Assembly: GCA_016178045.1 (NCBI GenBank)
Contig: JACOUE010000041.1
Span: 45,518-109,517 of the forward strand
From: Chloroflexota bacterium
Lineage (GTDB): Bacteria > Chloroflexota > Dehalococcoidia > SM23-28-2 > JACOUE01
DNA: 64,000 nt
Direction of reading: 5' to 3'
The position numbers and the translations under genes were made by a program. The notes below the pieces were generated by a model, which worked only from the letters and a program-made list of their open reading frames with translations, was not told where the DNA came from and searched no databases. Position 1 is the stretch's first letter; the number at the start of each line of letters is the position of its first letter. This document shows, in pieces, positions 29,627 to 39,673 of this stretch.

Positions 29627-30361
29627 GTGCCTGACTTCGGCCGCCTCTCTGCCGACAGGCTCCCCCACACCACGCCCGTCGCCGCTCCGCTGTACCCTCC
29701 TCCGCCCTGGTCGCTCCCGGGCGCCGAGATCCTGAAGGTCACCTTCGAGATCGACAAGGACGTTTGCCTGAACTGGCTGCCGCCGAGCCTGGGCCGCACC
29801 TCCCCCGCTTACGCCCACGTCATCATCGCCCGCTATCCGGAAAGCCCGGTGGGTCCTTTCTCCCTCGCCACGCAGTACCTGGGCTGCCGCTCCCGCATGT
29901 TCGTGCGCGCCTACACCGTGCAGGCCGTCACCGACAACGAGGCGGCGCTGTCCGCCCTTCGCGAGACGTGGGGCTTCCCCTGCAAGCTGGGGCGGGTGGA
30001 GCTGTCGCGCAAGGGCGGCGCCGTCGAGGCGGGCGTCGAGCGGGGCGGCCGCCGGCTCGTCGCCGTCAGCTTCTCCGATGGCGCCCCCATCGACGCCGAG
30101 TCGGTCCGCTTCGATCCGGTCCTGAACCTGCGGCTGGTGCCCGCCGTGCAGGAAGGGAAGCCGCCGGCGCTGGTCGAGCTGGCCCAGATCGGCCCGGCGT
30201 ACACGATACGGGAGGCGCTGCGGGGCAAGGCGGCCGTGACCTACCCTGAGCCGTCGGAGGGCGACCCCTGGCACCTGCTACAGCCGCTCTATCCGATCGC
30301 CGCCGTCTTCGTCGTCGCCGATACGGAGCTGCCGTACGCCCGCTTCGTGCAGCCGTACTAA
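29627..30361 (+). CDS. Acetoacetate decarboxylase-like family protein
   Basis: GTG start VPDFGRLSADRLPHTTPVAAPLYPPPPWSLPGAEILKVTFEID; ETWGFPCKLGRVEL. Confidence 0.75.
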   Translation: MPDFGRLSADRLPHTTPVAAPLYPPPPWSLPGAEILKVTFEIDKDVCLNWLPPSLGRTSPAYAHVIIARYPESPVGPFSLATQYLGCRSRMFVRAYTVQAVTDNEAALSALRETWGFPCKLGRVELSRKGGAVEAGVERGGRRLVAVSFSDGAPIDAESVRFDPVLNLRLVPAVQEGKPPALVELAQIGPAYTIREALRGKAAVTYPEPSEGDPWHLLQPLYPIAAVFVVADTELPYARFVQPY

Positions 30362-30396
30362 CGGCGTCGCGCCCTCTTGAGACTGCGCTAGCCGGG

Positions 30397-31539
30397 TTAA
30401 CCTGCCGCGCTGACCCCCTTCACCAGAGAAGCCAATATCTCTCGAATTTGGGCGAAGTTTCGGCTGGCGTTCTCTGGCGACAGATGGTACACGGTGCCCT
30501 GGAGATTCTTCGCCTTCGCCGATTCGGCGCCTGGCAGCGCTCGGATTGGTTCTAGATACTCCTCCAGGACTCGCTGAACCGACGGGTTCTGATCAGCACT
30601 CCAGCGCTCCCACCCCATGTTTAAGTCCCTGAGGCCCATCCATCCGGATCGTCCAGGCGGGAATATCCAGGCGACTGTAAGCGGCTCGGGCCGATCCGGG
30701 GTGGGCACGCGAATCGACAGCCCGGCTGACCCCCACTCAAACCGGAGTCCCAAGCCCCGGCAGGTTTCCAGAAGTTCGCGGAGGGTGGATTTGTATTCCT
30801 CGTCCGCTACAGCCTCGAAGAACTTGCCTTCGTCGATGTATGACACTGCCGATGCTCCGTAGCGAGGGCCCCGAACCGGCTTCAGCACTGTGCGGGACTC
30901 GAATGCGGAGACGCCGTCACCTTCGAAGCGGACCAACTCAACGGCATAGATTGTGGGTCCGGCCACAACGCTGTTCAAGTACTGCGCGGTCCGCTCGACG
31001 GTGCTCGTGAATCGCTGAGCCACCAGCAAGTAGTGGAACGCCCCGGTTTCGAGCTGTTTTGAGACTTTGTCGCGAAGGGATCCCATCTCCTCGTCGGAGA
31101 TTCCGTCCCAGACGGCCCGGGCTCCGTCCTCAAGCGAACGGAGTCCCCGTAGACGACTTTCATTGCATCGATCACTCCCGAAGTAACGGAGCACTACGGT
31201 GCTCTCAAAGTCCTCGTATGACATAGTCCACATGTCGGAGCCGTAGTCGATCAACTGCGTGAGCGCACTTCGGAAATCTGTGTTCTGCGGTCCTGTCTTG
31301 AACTCAATGACGAGAATCTCACCGCTTCTCGCCAGCGCGACCAGATCAACTGCGCCGGACGGAAGCGTTGTCTCGCGACCTATGACCATGAGGGGCCCTG
31401 TCATCCCGAACTCTTCGATGGGAAGCAGGTCCGGGTTGTCCTTCACGAGCTCTTGAAGTTGGAACTCGTCCTGTGCCTTAACTTCTTGGAGCACTGGAGC
31501 TGCCCCATCAGACATGTGAACGATAATCTTCCGCGGCAT
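30397..31539 (-). CDS. PD-(D/E)XK nuclease-like protein (NucS/DUF91-type core)
   Basis: LQELVKDNPDLLPIEEFG; GAVDLVALARSGEILVIEFKTG (D...ExK); RSALTQLIDYGSDMW. Confidence 0.7.
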   Translation of the reverse strand: MPRKIIVHMSDGAAPVLQEVKAQDEFQLQELVKDNPDLLPIEEFGMTGPLMVIGRETTLPSGAVDLVALARSGEILVIEFKTGPQNTDFRSALTQLIDYGSDMWTMSYEDFESTVVLRYFGSDRCNESRLRGLRSLEDGARAVWDGISDEEMGSLRDKVSKQLETGAFHYLLVAQRFTSTVERTAQYLNSVVAGPTIYAVELVRFEGDGVSAFESRTVLKPVRGPRYGASAVSYIDEGKFFEAVADEEYKSTLRELLETCRGLGLRFEWGSAGLSIRVPTPDRPEPLTVAWIFPPGRSGWMGLRDLNMGWERWSADQNPSVQRVLEEYLEPIRALPGAESAKAKNLQGTVYHLSPENASRNFAQIREILASLVKGVSAAG

Positions 31540-31647
31540 CGGCGCCCCCTGGCGGCGCAATCATAGCACAGTCCGCCAAAACGACGGGGGCGGAGACACG
31601 CAACGATGCCGCTCAGGGCTGGCTTGTCCGCGTAAGAAGGCGGGCGG

Positions 31648-32736
31648 CTAGTTAACCGGGTCCAGCATCGGCCGCATGAAGGGGTGCATCCGCTCCCGCC
31701 GGTCGCCGAGGCCGGCCACTTCCAGGCGGTGCATGTACTCGTTGATGCGCTTGCGCTGCACCGCCATCGCCATGTCGAGCCCCTTGTCGAAGTGCTTGAC
31801 GCCGCCGCCCATGAGGATGGCCAGCGACTCGATGAAGGCGAAGCCGGACTCGGTGTCGATGCTGGAGCCGCCGGCGAGGGCCTCCTCCGCCTTGTCCAGG
31901 TAGTGGTGGAGCTCCTCGCGACGCCAGGGCTCGTTCTCAAGGACGTACTTCAGGTGCATCACTCCGAACCCCAGGTGGCGCGACTCGTCCTGGCCGCAGA
32001 GGCGAAAGATGCGCTTCTCCGCCTCGTTCTGGCCGATGTACTCGCCCATGCGGAACATCGACTGGACGAACCCCTCGGCGAAGACGTGCATCATCGCCGA
32101 CATCTCGGTGAAGTCCTTGGCCTCGATGATCACGCGCAGGACGTCGCCCGGCGTGGAGGACATGAGGCCGCCGCCATTGGCCAGGGCCCGCTTGCGGAAC
32201 ACGTCCAGGTGGCGGGCCTCGTCCATGATCTGGGTCAGGAGGAAGAGCTTGACCTCGTGGTACTCGCTGTCGATGTGGGGCATCCACTGGCCGGGCGTGT
32301 CGCCGGCGATGAACTCGACCTCGGTCAGGAGGGTGCAGAGCTGGCACATGGCCCGCTCCATGTCGTCGGGCAGGGCCTGGATGCTCTCCCAGGGGATGTC
32401 GGTGGCGGACGACCACTGGCGCTGGATGGCCTCTTCGTAGAGGAGGCGCGTGTTCTCGGCGTAGACGTCGGCGCGGCCGCCGTAGGGGTTGGAGATGCGG
32501 GGGGCGTCGGGGCGGGCGGTGGCGCCGCGGGGCCTGATCGTCATGTTGCGGCTTTGCGGGGGCACCTCGCCCTGCGCACCGATCTCGATCTCGTCGAAGG
32601 TGAGCCCGCGCTTGCCGGGCTTGACGCGGATCCCCCGCGGCAGGCCCTCTTCCGGGTTGAGCCAGCTCAGGTCAAGAGGGGCGACCTCCGTGATCTCGGC
32701 TCGCAGCTTCTCCAGCGTGTCAACGTCGATGGCCAT
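31648..32736 (-). CDS. Ferritin-like di-iron protein (R2-like oxidase family)
   Basis: Di-iron ligand motifs TEVEFIAGD, DEARHLDVF, GQDESRHLGFGVMH. Confidence 0.8.
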   Translation of the reverse strand: MAIDVDTLEKLRAEITEVAPLDLSWLNPEEGLPRGIRVKPGKRGLTFDEIEIGAQGEVPPQSRNMTIRPRGATARPDAPRISNPYGGRADVYAENTRLLYEEAIQRQWSSATDIPWESIQALPDDMERAMCQLCTLLTEVEFIAGDTPGQWMPHIDSEYHEVKLFLLTQIMDEARHLDVFRKRALANGGGLMSSTPGDVLRVIIEAKDFTEMSAMMHVFAEGFVQSMFRMGEYIGQNEAEKRIFRLCGQDESRHLGFGVMHLKYVLENEPWRREELHHYLDKAEEALAGGSSIDTESGFAFIESLAILMGGGVKHFDKGLDMAMAVQRKRINEYMHRLEVAGLGDRRERMHPFMRPMLDPVN

Positions 32737-32790
32737 CGCGACCTCCAGGGTTTAGAAAGTTTAGAACGTTATTTTAGCAGGCGCTTAGAT

Positions 32791-32807
32791 TAGCTACGGC
32801 TACGCTA
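32791..32807. promoter_or_regulatory. Imperfect palindrome in divergent intergenic region, candidate TetR operator
   Basis: TAGCTACGGCTACGCTA between the di-iron gene and the TetR gene. Confidence 0.3.
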
Positions 32808-32935
32808 GCACAGCCCGGAGAAGTTGTCAAGGTGGGAGGGGTATCAAACGCCTCTCTTTCCCGCGCTCCTGCCGCTATTGACCCGTGTTCTCGCGCATGC
32901 TAAGTTGCAGATGCAGAACGCATCTGTGGAGGAGA

Positions 32936-33589
32936 ATGGCTGTCGACCCCGCCCTTCGGGGCAAGACCCTGCGAAAACGCACTCGTCGCGGTCCCCAGAC
33001 CCGCAAGCAGATTCTAGACGTTTCCCTTCGCCTCTTCTCGGAGCGCGGTTTCGCCCGCACCACGGTGCGGGACATCGCCCGCAACGCCGGCATCACCGAC
33101 GCCGCCATCTACTACCACTTCGCCTCCAAGCGCGAGCTGCTGGAGGCGCTGGTAGAGGAGCGGGGCTTCCTCACCAGCCTCCAGCAGCTCGAGCAGGTCG
33201 CCACCGACCTCCCCCTCCGCGACACCCTTCTCTGGATGGCCCGCGGTGCCATCAACCTCATGGACGAAAACCGCGATTTCCTCCGCCTGATCCTGATGGA
33301 AGGTCTGGCCGGCGACGAGGCCGCCACCGAGCAGTACCAGAACCTGATGAGCCGCTGGGAGCGCGGCGTCCGCGGCGTCCTCAGTCGCTACGCCGACAAG
33401 GGCGACCTGCCCGATAACGACCTCACGGCGCTGGCTCGCCAGGTCATCTACGTCATCCTCTCCGCTTTCCAGGAGTCGCTGCTGGGCCGGCACACCAGCC
33501 CCCAGGCGACGCCGCCGGAGCGGCGCGACGCCCTTGCCGCCTTCGTCTCCAAGGCCCTCTACCGCGTCGTCCCCAACGGCGAGAACTAG
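32936..33589 (+). CDS. TetR/AcrR family regulator
   Basis: ILDVSLRLFSERGFARTTVRDIARNAGITDAAIYYHFASKRELLEAL. Confidence 0.93.
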   Translation: MAVDPALRGKTLRKRTRRGPQTRKQILDVSLRLFSERGFARTTVRDIARNAGITDAAIYYHFASKRELLEALVEERGFLTSLQQLEQVATDLPLRDTLLWMARGAINLMDENRDFLRLILMEGLAGDEAATEQYQNLMSRWERGVRGVLSRYADKGDLPDNDLTALARQVIYVILSAFQESLLGRHTSPQATPPERRDALAAFVSKALYRVVPNGEN

Positions 33590-33590
33590 G

Positions 33591-34661
33591 GTGCCCCTCC
33601 GCGTCGGCCTGATCGGCTGTGGCCTCATCGGCCGCTTTCACTCGCGCGCCGTGCGCGGCCTCAACAAGCTGGGCCTCGTCGACGCCGAGTACGCCGCGGT
33701 CTGCGACCTGGCGGAGGAGAAGGCGAAGGCGTTCGCCGAAATCGCCGGCGTCCCCTGGGTCACCACCGATGCCGTCGCCCTCATCGACTCACCGGACATC
33801 GACGTCGTCTACGTATGCGTGCCCACGGCCCGCCACAAGGAGCTGGTGCTGCGAGCGGCTGAGAAGGGCAAGCACGTCTTCTGCGAGAAGCCTATGGCCA
33901 CCAGCCTGCCGGACGTCCTCGCCGTCGCGGAGGCGGTGCGCCGGTCGGGCGTGAAGGCGGGCGTCGGCCTGGTGCTGCGCCACTCGCCCGTCTACAACGT
34001 CCTCAAGTCACTGACCGAAGACCAGGCGCTCGGTCGCCTCATGGCCATCGTCTTCCGCGACGACCAGTTCTTCCCCATCCAGGGCCACTACCAGAGCGAC
34101 TGGCGCAGGGACTACAGGCTGGCCGGTTCCGGCACCCTGCTGGAGCACTCGATCCACGACATGGACCTGCTGCGCTGGTTCGGCGGCGAAGTGAGGTCCG
34201 CGCGGGGGTCGGTCCGCAACTTCGCCGGCCACGAGAACGTGGAGGACCTGGCCACCGCCCACCTGGAGTTCGAGAGCGGGGCTCAAGCCTCCCTGACCTC
34301 CATCTGGCACAACGTCCTCGGCCGCCCCTCGACTCGCCGCCTTGAGCTGTTCTTCGAGAGCGGCGCCTTCTTCACCGACCACGACTTCTTCGGCCCCATC
34401 CACTTCCAGACCCACGCTAGCCTGCCCCAGACGGTGTCCGAAGAAGAGGTCTGCGCCCGCTACCTGGAACTGGTGGGGTGCGCGGGGGCGCCCTTCGAGG
34501 AGGCGCTGCGGCGTTTCACCCTGGAGGACTACTTCTTCCTCACCGCCATCAGGCAGGGACGCGAGCCGTTCCCCGGTGTCGACACCGCCGTCCGGGCCCA
34601 CGAGCTGGTGGACGCCGTGTACCGCTCTGCCGCGGCCGGCGGCGAGGCTGTTTCCCTATAA
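33591..34661 (+). CDS. Gfo/Idh/MocA family oxidoreductase
   Basis: GTG start VPLRVGLIGCGLIGRFHSRAV; GKHVFCEKPMATSL. Confidence 0.92.
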   Translation: MPLRVGLIGCGLIGRFHSRAVRGLNKLGLVDAEYAAVCDLAEEKAKAFAEIAGVPWVTTDAVALIDSPDIDVVYVCVPTARHKELVLRAAEKGKHVFCEKPMATSLPDVLAVAEAVRRSGVKAGVGLVLRHSPVYNVLKSLTEDQALGRLMAIVFRDDQFFPIQGHYQSDWRRDYRLAGSGTLLEHSIHDMDLLRWFGGEVRSARGSVRNFAGHENVEDLATAHLEFESGAQASLTSIWHNVLGRPSTRRLELFFESGAFFTDHDFFGPIHFQTHASLPQTVSEEEVCARYLELVGCAGAPFEEALRRFTLEDYFFLTAIRQGREPFPGVDTAVRAHELVDAVYRSAAAGGEAVSL

Positions 34662-34720
34662 CCCGCCCGACCCCCATCGCTAATCCTTAGAGACCGGCGG
34701 AACGCAGACCGCGGCGCCCC

Positions 34721-35254
34721 CTACAGGGCGCCCGCCTGCACCTCCCTGATCACCCGGGCCACCGCCTCGGGCACCAGCGACTCCCAGTCCTCGTCCGACT
34801 GCAGGCGCCGCCGGACCTCGGAGGCCTCCACCTCCTTTACGGCGCCCGGGTGCAGTACCTCCACGGGGTAGCCCTGCTCGCGAAACCGCTGTGCCTTCTG
34901 CTCCTCCCACTCGGAGAAGACGCGGATGTACTGCACGACGCTGGTGGGGACGTAGAATCGCCATAGCTCGGGGAGGTTGATGGGGAAGGGGATGAACACT
35001 ATGCGCTCCAGGGGGAGGCTCTCGTCCTTCGCCGTCTCGCGGATCATGATCTGCCGCTGGAAGAAGGTGAACGGGTTCGCTTCCGGGAGGTGGCGGTGCT
35101 CGGCGGCGGCCTCCTGGCGGATGACGGTAGGATCGGGGTTGGTGATGGCGACGATGAGGTTGTCGCAGCGCTCGAAGGCGGCCTTCATGTACTCCAGGTG
35201 GCCCCGGTGGAAGGGCTGGAAGCGTCCGTGGATCATGCCGAAGCGGGACCTCAT
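34721..35254 (-). CDS. Nicotinamide-nucleotide adenylyltransferase-like nucleotidyltransferase
   Basis: FGMIHGRFQPFHRGHLEYMKAAFERCDNLIVAITNPDP; VEASEVRRRL. Confidence 0.85.
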   Translation of the reverse strand: MRSRFGMIHGRFQPFHRGHLEYMKAAFERCDNLIVAITNPDPTVIRQEAAAEHRHLPEANPFTFFQRQIMIRETAKDESLPLERIVFIPFPINLPELWRFYVPTSVVQYIRVFSEWEEQKAQRFREQGYPVEVLHPGAVKEVEASEVRRRLQSDEDWESLVPEAVARVIREVQAGAL

Positions 35255-35472
35255 TCGACCCTCCTCCTTAGCGCCGCACCGATATTCTACTGCAGGCACC
35301 CGCCTTGAATTCCGAAGCGCCCCGCGATAACCTAATCTTAGGCGCCCGCCCCGCCCGGCCCCTGGAGTCGTTGCGTAGTGTTCCTCCATCGCTTTTTCAC
35401 GAGACGAGCCGCCCCAGCACCGGACTTATCGTCCCCGGGACGTCCACGGCCTAGATCCGGAAAGGAAGGTTG

Positions 35473-35931
35473 ATGCGTCTGGCCATCGCGGGCGACCACG
35501 CCGGCTACCAGCTGAAGCAGGTCATCGCCGAGAGCCTCCGCCGGGACGGCCACCACGTAATAGACCTGGGGACCGGCAGCACCGACCCTGTCGATTACCC
35601 CGATTACGCCCGGGCCCTGGCCCAGGCCGTCCAGCGGGGCGAAGCGGAGCGGGGTGTGCTGGTCTGCGGCAGCGGCGTCGGCGCCTGCATCGCCGCGAAC
35701 AAGCTCCGGGGGATCCGGGCCGGCCTCTGCCACGACACCTACTCGGCGCGGCAGGGCGTTGAGCACGACGACATGAACGTGCTCTGCCTGGGCGCCCGCG
35801 TCGTCGGCGCGGAGCTGGCGGCGGAGCTCGTCCGGGTGTTCGTCTCCGCTCACTTCAGCGGGGAGGAGCGCCACGTGAGGCGCCTGGGTAAGATCGCCGA
35901 GATGGAGAGAGAATCGCAAGCGGGGAAGTGA
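35473..35931 (+). CDS. rpiB: Ribose 5-phosphate isomerase B
   Basis: [61 protein letters not shown]. Confidence 0.93.
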   Translation: MRLAIAGDHAGYQLKQVIAESLRRDGHHVIDLGTGSTDPVDYPDYARALAQAVQRGEAERGVLVCGSGVGACIAANKLRGIRAGLCHDTYSARQGVEHDDMNVLCLGARVVGAELAAELVRVFVSAHFSGEERHVRRLGKIAEMERESQAGK

Positions 35932-35941
35932 GGTTGGGAGC

Positions 35942-38752
35942 ATGAGGAACCCCCTACTTGAGCTTCGGAAGTACGGGCAGAGCGTCTGGTACGACAACAT
36001 CCGCCGCGGGCTGATAACCTCCGGCGAGTTCCAGCGCATGGTGGCCGGGGACGGCGTCGTCGGCGTCACCTCCAACCCCACGATCTTCGAGAAGGCCATC
36101 GACGGCAGCACCGACTACGACGCCGACATCAAGGAGCTGGTGGCCCAGGGCAAGGACGTACCCGACATCTACAACGCCCTGGTGATAAAGGACATCCAGC
36201 TCGCCGCCGTAATCCTCCGCCCTGCCTACGACGAGACCAGGAGCCGCGACGGCTACGCCTGCCTGGAGGTGCCGCCGGACCTCGCTTACGACACAGAGGC
36301 CAGCATCAATGCCGCCCGCTTCCTCTGGAAGGCCCTGGACCGGCCGAACGTGATGATCAAGATCCCCGGCACGGCGCAAGGGCTTCCCGCCATCGAGCAG
36401 TGTCTCAGCGAGGGGATCAACATCAACATCACCCTCCTCTTCGGCGTGGAGAACTACGAGCAGGTCGCCCTGGCCTACATCAACGCCCTGGAAAAGCGCG
36501 TCCAGCGGGGCGAGCCCGTCGACCGCATGGCCTCGGTGGCCAGCTTCTTCGTCAGCCGTGTCGATACGCTGGTGGACAAGCAGCTGGACGAGAAGATACG
36601 CGCCGCCCGCGACGCCGAGGAGAAGCGACGGCTGGAGGGCCTCCTGGGCCGGGCGGGCATCGCCAACGCCAAGATCGCCTACCAGAGGTTCCAGGAGATC
36701 TTCGCCGGCGACCGCTGGCGGGCGCTGGCCGACAGGGGCGCCCGCTTCCAGCGCTGCCTCTGGGCCAGCACCAGCACCAAGAACCCCCAGTACCGCGACG
36801 TCATGTACGTGGAGGGCCTCCTGGGCCCCGACACCGTCAACACCATGCCCCAGGCCACCCTCGACGCCTTCCGTGAGCACGGCGAGATCGTCGCTACCAT
36901 CACCGAGAACCCGGGCGAGGCGCACGCCCTCATCGACGAGCTGACTGCCGCGGGCATCGACTTCAAGGCGGTGACGGACGAGCTCCAGCGACAGGGAGTG
37001 GACCTCTTCGCCGACTCGTACCACAAGCTGCTGGAGTCGATCAAGGCGAAGCGGGAGAAGCTGCTGGCGGAGGAGAAGCGGTACACCGCCTCGCTCGGAG
37101 GCCTCGGGCCGAAGGTGGACGAGACCCTCCGCCGCCTTGAGGAGGACGATTTCCCGCGGCGTCTCTGGGCTAAGGACCCCTCGCTGTGGAAGGGCGACGC
37201 GGAGGCGATAAAGAACCGCCTCGGCTGGCTCACCGTCACCGAGAAGATGGCGGAGCACGCGGACCAGCTCCAGGCCTTCGGCGGGGAGATACGGGCCGCC
37301 GGCTTCAACCGGGTCGTCCTCATAGGGATGGGCGGCGCCTCCCTCTCCGCCGAGGTATCGCAGCGCACCTTCGGGGCGGCCCCCGGCTATCCGGACCTCG
37401 TCCTGCTGGACACCACCGACCCCGCCGCCGTCCGTGCCCTCGAAGAGTCCCTGGACCTGGAGCGGACCCTCTTCATCGTCGCCAGCAAGTCGGGTACGAC
37501 TATCGAGACGCTGGTCCTCTACCGCTACTTCCGGGAGAAGCTGCGCGCGCTGAAGGGCGACGGCTTCGGCGAGAACTTCGTCGCCATCACTGACGCGGGG
37601 ACACCGCTGGACCGGCTGGCGCGGGAGGAGGGATTCCGCCGCCGCTTCCTCAACCCCGCCGACGTCGGCGGCCGTTTCTCCGCCCTGTCGTACTTCGGGC
37701 TCGTCCCCGCCGCCGTTATCGGCGTTGACGTGGCCCGTCTCCTCGACCGGACGGAGACGTTGGTGCAGGGCTGCGCGTCCTGCGTGCCGCCCTGGGAGAA
37801 CCCCGGCATCTGGCTGGGCGCCGCCCTGGGGACGCTCGCCCTCGCCGGGCGGGACAAGGTGACGATCATCGCTTCCCCGCCTGTCGAGGGCTTCGGCGCT
37901 TGGGCGGAGCAGATGCTGGCCGAGAGCACGGGCAAGGACGGCAAAGGGCTCGTGCCTGTGTCCGGGGAGCCGTTGGGCGACCCGCAGGCGTACGGGGACG
38001 ACCGTCTCTTCGTCTACCTCCAGACGGACGGGGCGGGCCCGTTCGACGATAAGGTTAGGACTCTCGAAGATGCGGGCCAGCCGGTGGTGCGGCTCAGGCT
38101 GGAGGACGCGTACGACCTGGGGCAGGAGTTTTTCCGGTGGGAAATCGCGACGGCCGTTGCGGGCTCGATCCTGGGCATCAACCCCTTCGACGAGCCGAAT
38201 GTGCAGGAGAGCAAGGACAACTCCGGCCGCCTGCTGGAAGAGCACGCCCGCCGCGGCCGGCTGTCGGAGCCGGAGCCGGACGCGGAGGTCGACGGGTTCC
38301 GCCTGTACGGTGGGCGCGGGGAGTCCCTGGCGGAGGCCCTGCGCGCCCACCTGCGGGGGGCAAAGCCGGGCGATTACGTCGGTCTGATGGCGTTCCTCCC
38401 GCCCTCGCCGGAGCACGACGGGGCGCTGGAGGAGATGCGCCTCCGCATCCGCGACGCCCTGAAGGTGGCCACCAGCGTGGGATACGGGCCCCGCTATCTG
38501 CACTCGACCGGGCAGCTGTTCAAGGGCGGGCCGGATACGGGCGTCTTCCTCCAGCTCACCGCCGACGACGCCGAAGACCTGCCCATCCCCGGCGAGCGGT
38601 ACGGCTTCAGCGTGCTCAAGCAGGCCCAGGCCCTGGGAGACTTCCGGTCGATGCGGGGCAGGGGCCGCCGCATCATGCGGGTTCACCTGGCAGGAGACAC
38701 CACGGCGGGCCTGCGGAAGCTGTCCGCCGCCCTGGAAGAAGCCCTTTCCTAG
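35942..38752 (+). CDS. Bifunctional transaldolase/glucose-6-phosphate isomerase
   Basis: Transaldolase GVTSNPTIFEKAIDGS, MIKIPGTAQGLPAIEQCL; PGI-like IGMGGASLSAEV, FIVASKSGTTIET. Confidence 0.95.
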   Translation: MRNPLLELRKYGQSVWYDNIRRGLITSGEFQRMVAGDGVVGVTSNPTIFEKAIDGSTDYDADIKELVAQGKDVPDIYNALVIKDIQLAAVILRPAYDETRSRDGYACLEVPPDLAYDTEASINAARFLWKALDRPNVMIKIPGTAQGLPAIEQCLSEGININITLLFGVENYEQVALAYINALEKRVQRGEPVDRMASVASFFVSRVDTLVDKQLDEKIRAARDAEEKRRLEGLLGRAGIANAKIAYQRFQEIFAGDRWRALADRGARFQRCLWASTSTKNPQYRDVMYVEGLLGPDTVNTMPQATLDAFREHGEIVATITENPGEAHALIDELTAAGIDFKAVTDELQRQGVDLFADSYHKLLESIKAKREKLLAEEKRYTASLGGLGPKVDETLRRLEEDDFPRRLWAKDPSLWKGDAEAIKNRLGWLTVTEKMAEHADQLQAFGGEIRAAGFNRVVLIGMGGASLSAEVSQRTFGAAPGYPDLVLLDTTDPAAVRALEESLDLERTLFIVASKSGTTIETLVLYRYFREKLRALKGDGFGENFVAITDAGTPLDRLAREEGFRRRFLNPADVGGRFSALSYFGLVPAAVIGVDVARLLDRTETLVQGCASCVPPWENPGIWLGAALGTLALAGRDKVTIIASPPVEGFGAWAEQMLAESTGKDGKGLVPVSGEPLGDPQAYGDDRLFVYLQTDGAGPFDDKVRTLEDAGQPVVRLRLEDAYDLGQEFFRWEIATAVAGSILGINPFDEPNVQESKDNSGRLLEEHARRGRLSEPEPDAEVDGFRLYGGRGESLAEALRAHLRGAKPGDYVGLMAFLPPSPEHDGALEEMRLRIRDALKVATSVGYGPRYLHSTGQLFKGGPDTGVFLQLTADDAEDLPIPGERYGFSVLKQAQALGDFRSMRGRGRRIMRVHLAGDTTAGLRKLSAALEEALS

Positions 38753-38776
38753 TAGATCCAGTCAAGGGAGAGGACC

Positions 38777-39673
38777 ATGGAGCTCGGACTCATCGGCCTT
38801 GGGCGCATGGGCGCCAGCATGACCCGGCGCCTCCTCAGCGGCGGCCACCGCGTCGTCGCCTATGACCGCGCGCCGGAGGTGGCGAAAGGCCTTGAGGGCG
38901 AGGGCGGTGTGGCCGCCGCCAGCCTCGAGGAGCTGGTCGAGAAGCTGTCGCCGCCGCGGTCGCTCTGGCTCATGATCCCCGCCGGCGATCCGGTGACGCA
39001 GACCATCGAGGGCCTCGTCTCGCTTCTGTGGCAGGGCGACATAATCATCGACGGCGGCAACTCCTACTACAAGGACTCGATCGCCCGTGGCCAGGCGCTG
39101 ACGGAGAAGGGCCTGCACTTCGTGGATGTGGGGACGAGCGGCGGTATCTGGGGACTGGAGGAGGGGTACTGCCTGATGGTGGGTGGTGAAGAGGCGGTCT
39201 GCCGCCGGCTGGAGCCCGTCTTCAAGACGCTCGCGGCGGAGGACGGCTACGCCTACGTCGGGCCATGCGGGGCGGGCCACTTCGCGAAGATGGTGCACAA
39301 CGGCATCGAGTACGGCATGCTCCAGTCGTACGCCGAGGGGTTCGAGCTCCTCCACGCCTCGCCCTACGAGCTGGACCTGGCCGGGCTGGCGAAGGTGTGG
39401 CAGCACGGGAGCGTGATCCGCTCCTGGCTTCTGGAGCTGGCAGAGACGGCCCTGGCCGCCGATCCGGACCTGACCGGCGTCCAGGGTTACGTCGAGGACT
39501 CGGGCGAGGGCCGCTGGACGGTGCTCGAGGCCGTCGAGCGGGCCGTCCCCGCCTACGTCCTCACCGATTCGCTCTTCGCCCGCTTCCGTTCCCGCCAGGC
39601 CGATTCCTTCGGGGCGAAGCTGATCGCCGCCCTCCGCCGTGAGTTCGGCGGACATGCCGTCAAGAGCGAATGA
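38777..39673 (+). CDS. gnd: 6-phosphogluconate dehydrogenase, decarboxylating (short form)
   Basis: MELGLIGLGRMGASMTRRL; DIIIDGGNSYYKDSIARG; FVDVGTSGGIWGLEEGYCLMVGG; KMVHNGIEYGMLQSYAEGFELL. Confidence 0.93.
   Translation: MELGLIGLGRMGASMTRRLLSGGHRVVAYDRAPEVAKGLEGEGGVAAASLEELVEKLSPPRSLWLMIPAGDPVTQTIEGLVSLLWQGDIIIDGGNSYYKDSIARGQALTEKGLHFVDVGTSGGIWGLEEGYCLMVGGEEAVCRRLEPVFKTLAAEDGYAYVGPCGAGHFAKMVHNGIEYGMLQSYAEGFELLHASPYELDLAGLAKVWQHGSVIRSWLLELAETALAADPDLTGVQGYVEDSGEGRWTVLEAVERAVPAYVLTDSLFARFRSRQADSFGAKLIAALRREFGGHAVKSE

Noticed and set aside
35954-38686. 910-aa antisense ORF opposite tal-pgi
   Set aside because: High-GC codon-position artefact; His/Val/Gly/Ala-rich translation without motifs, fully antisense to a strongly conserved gene.
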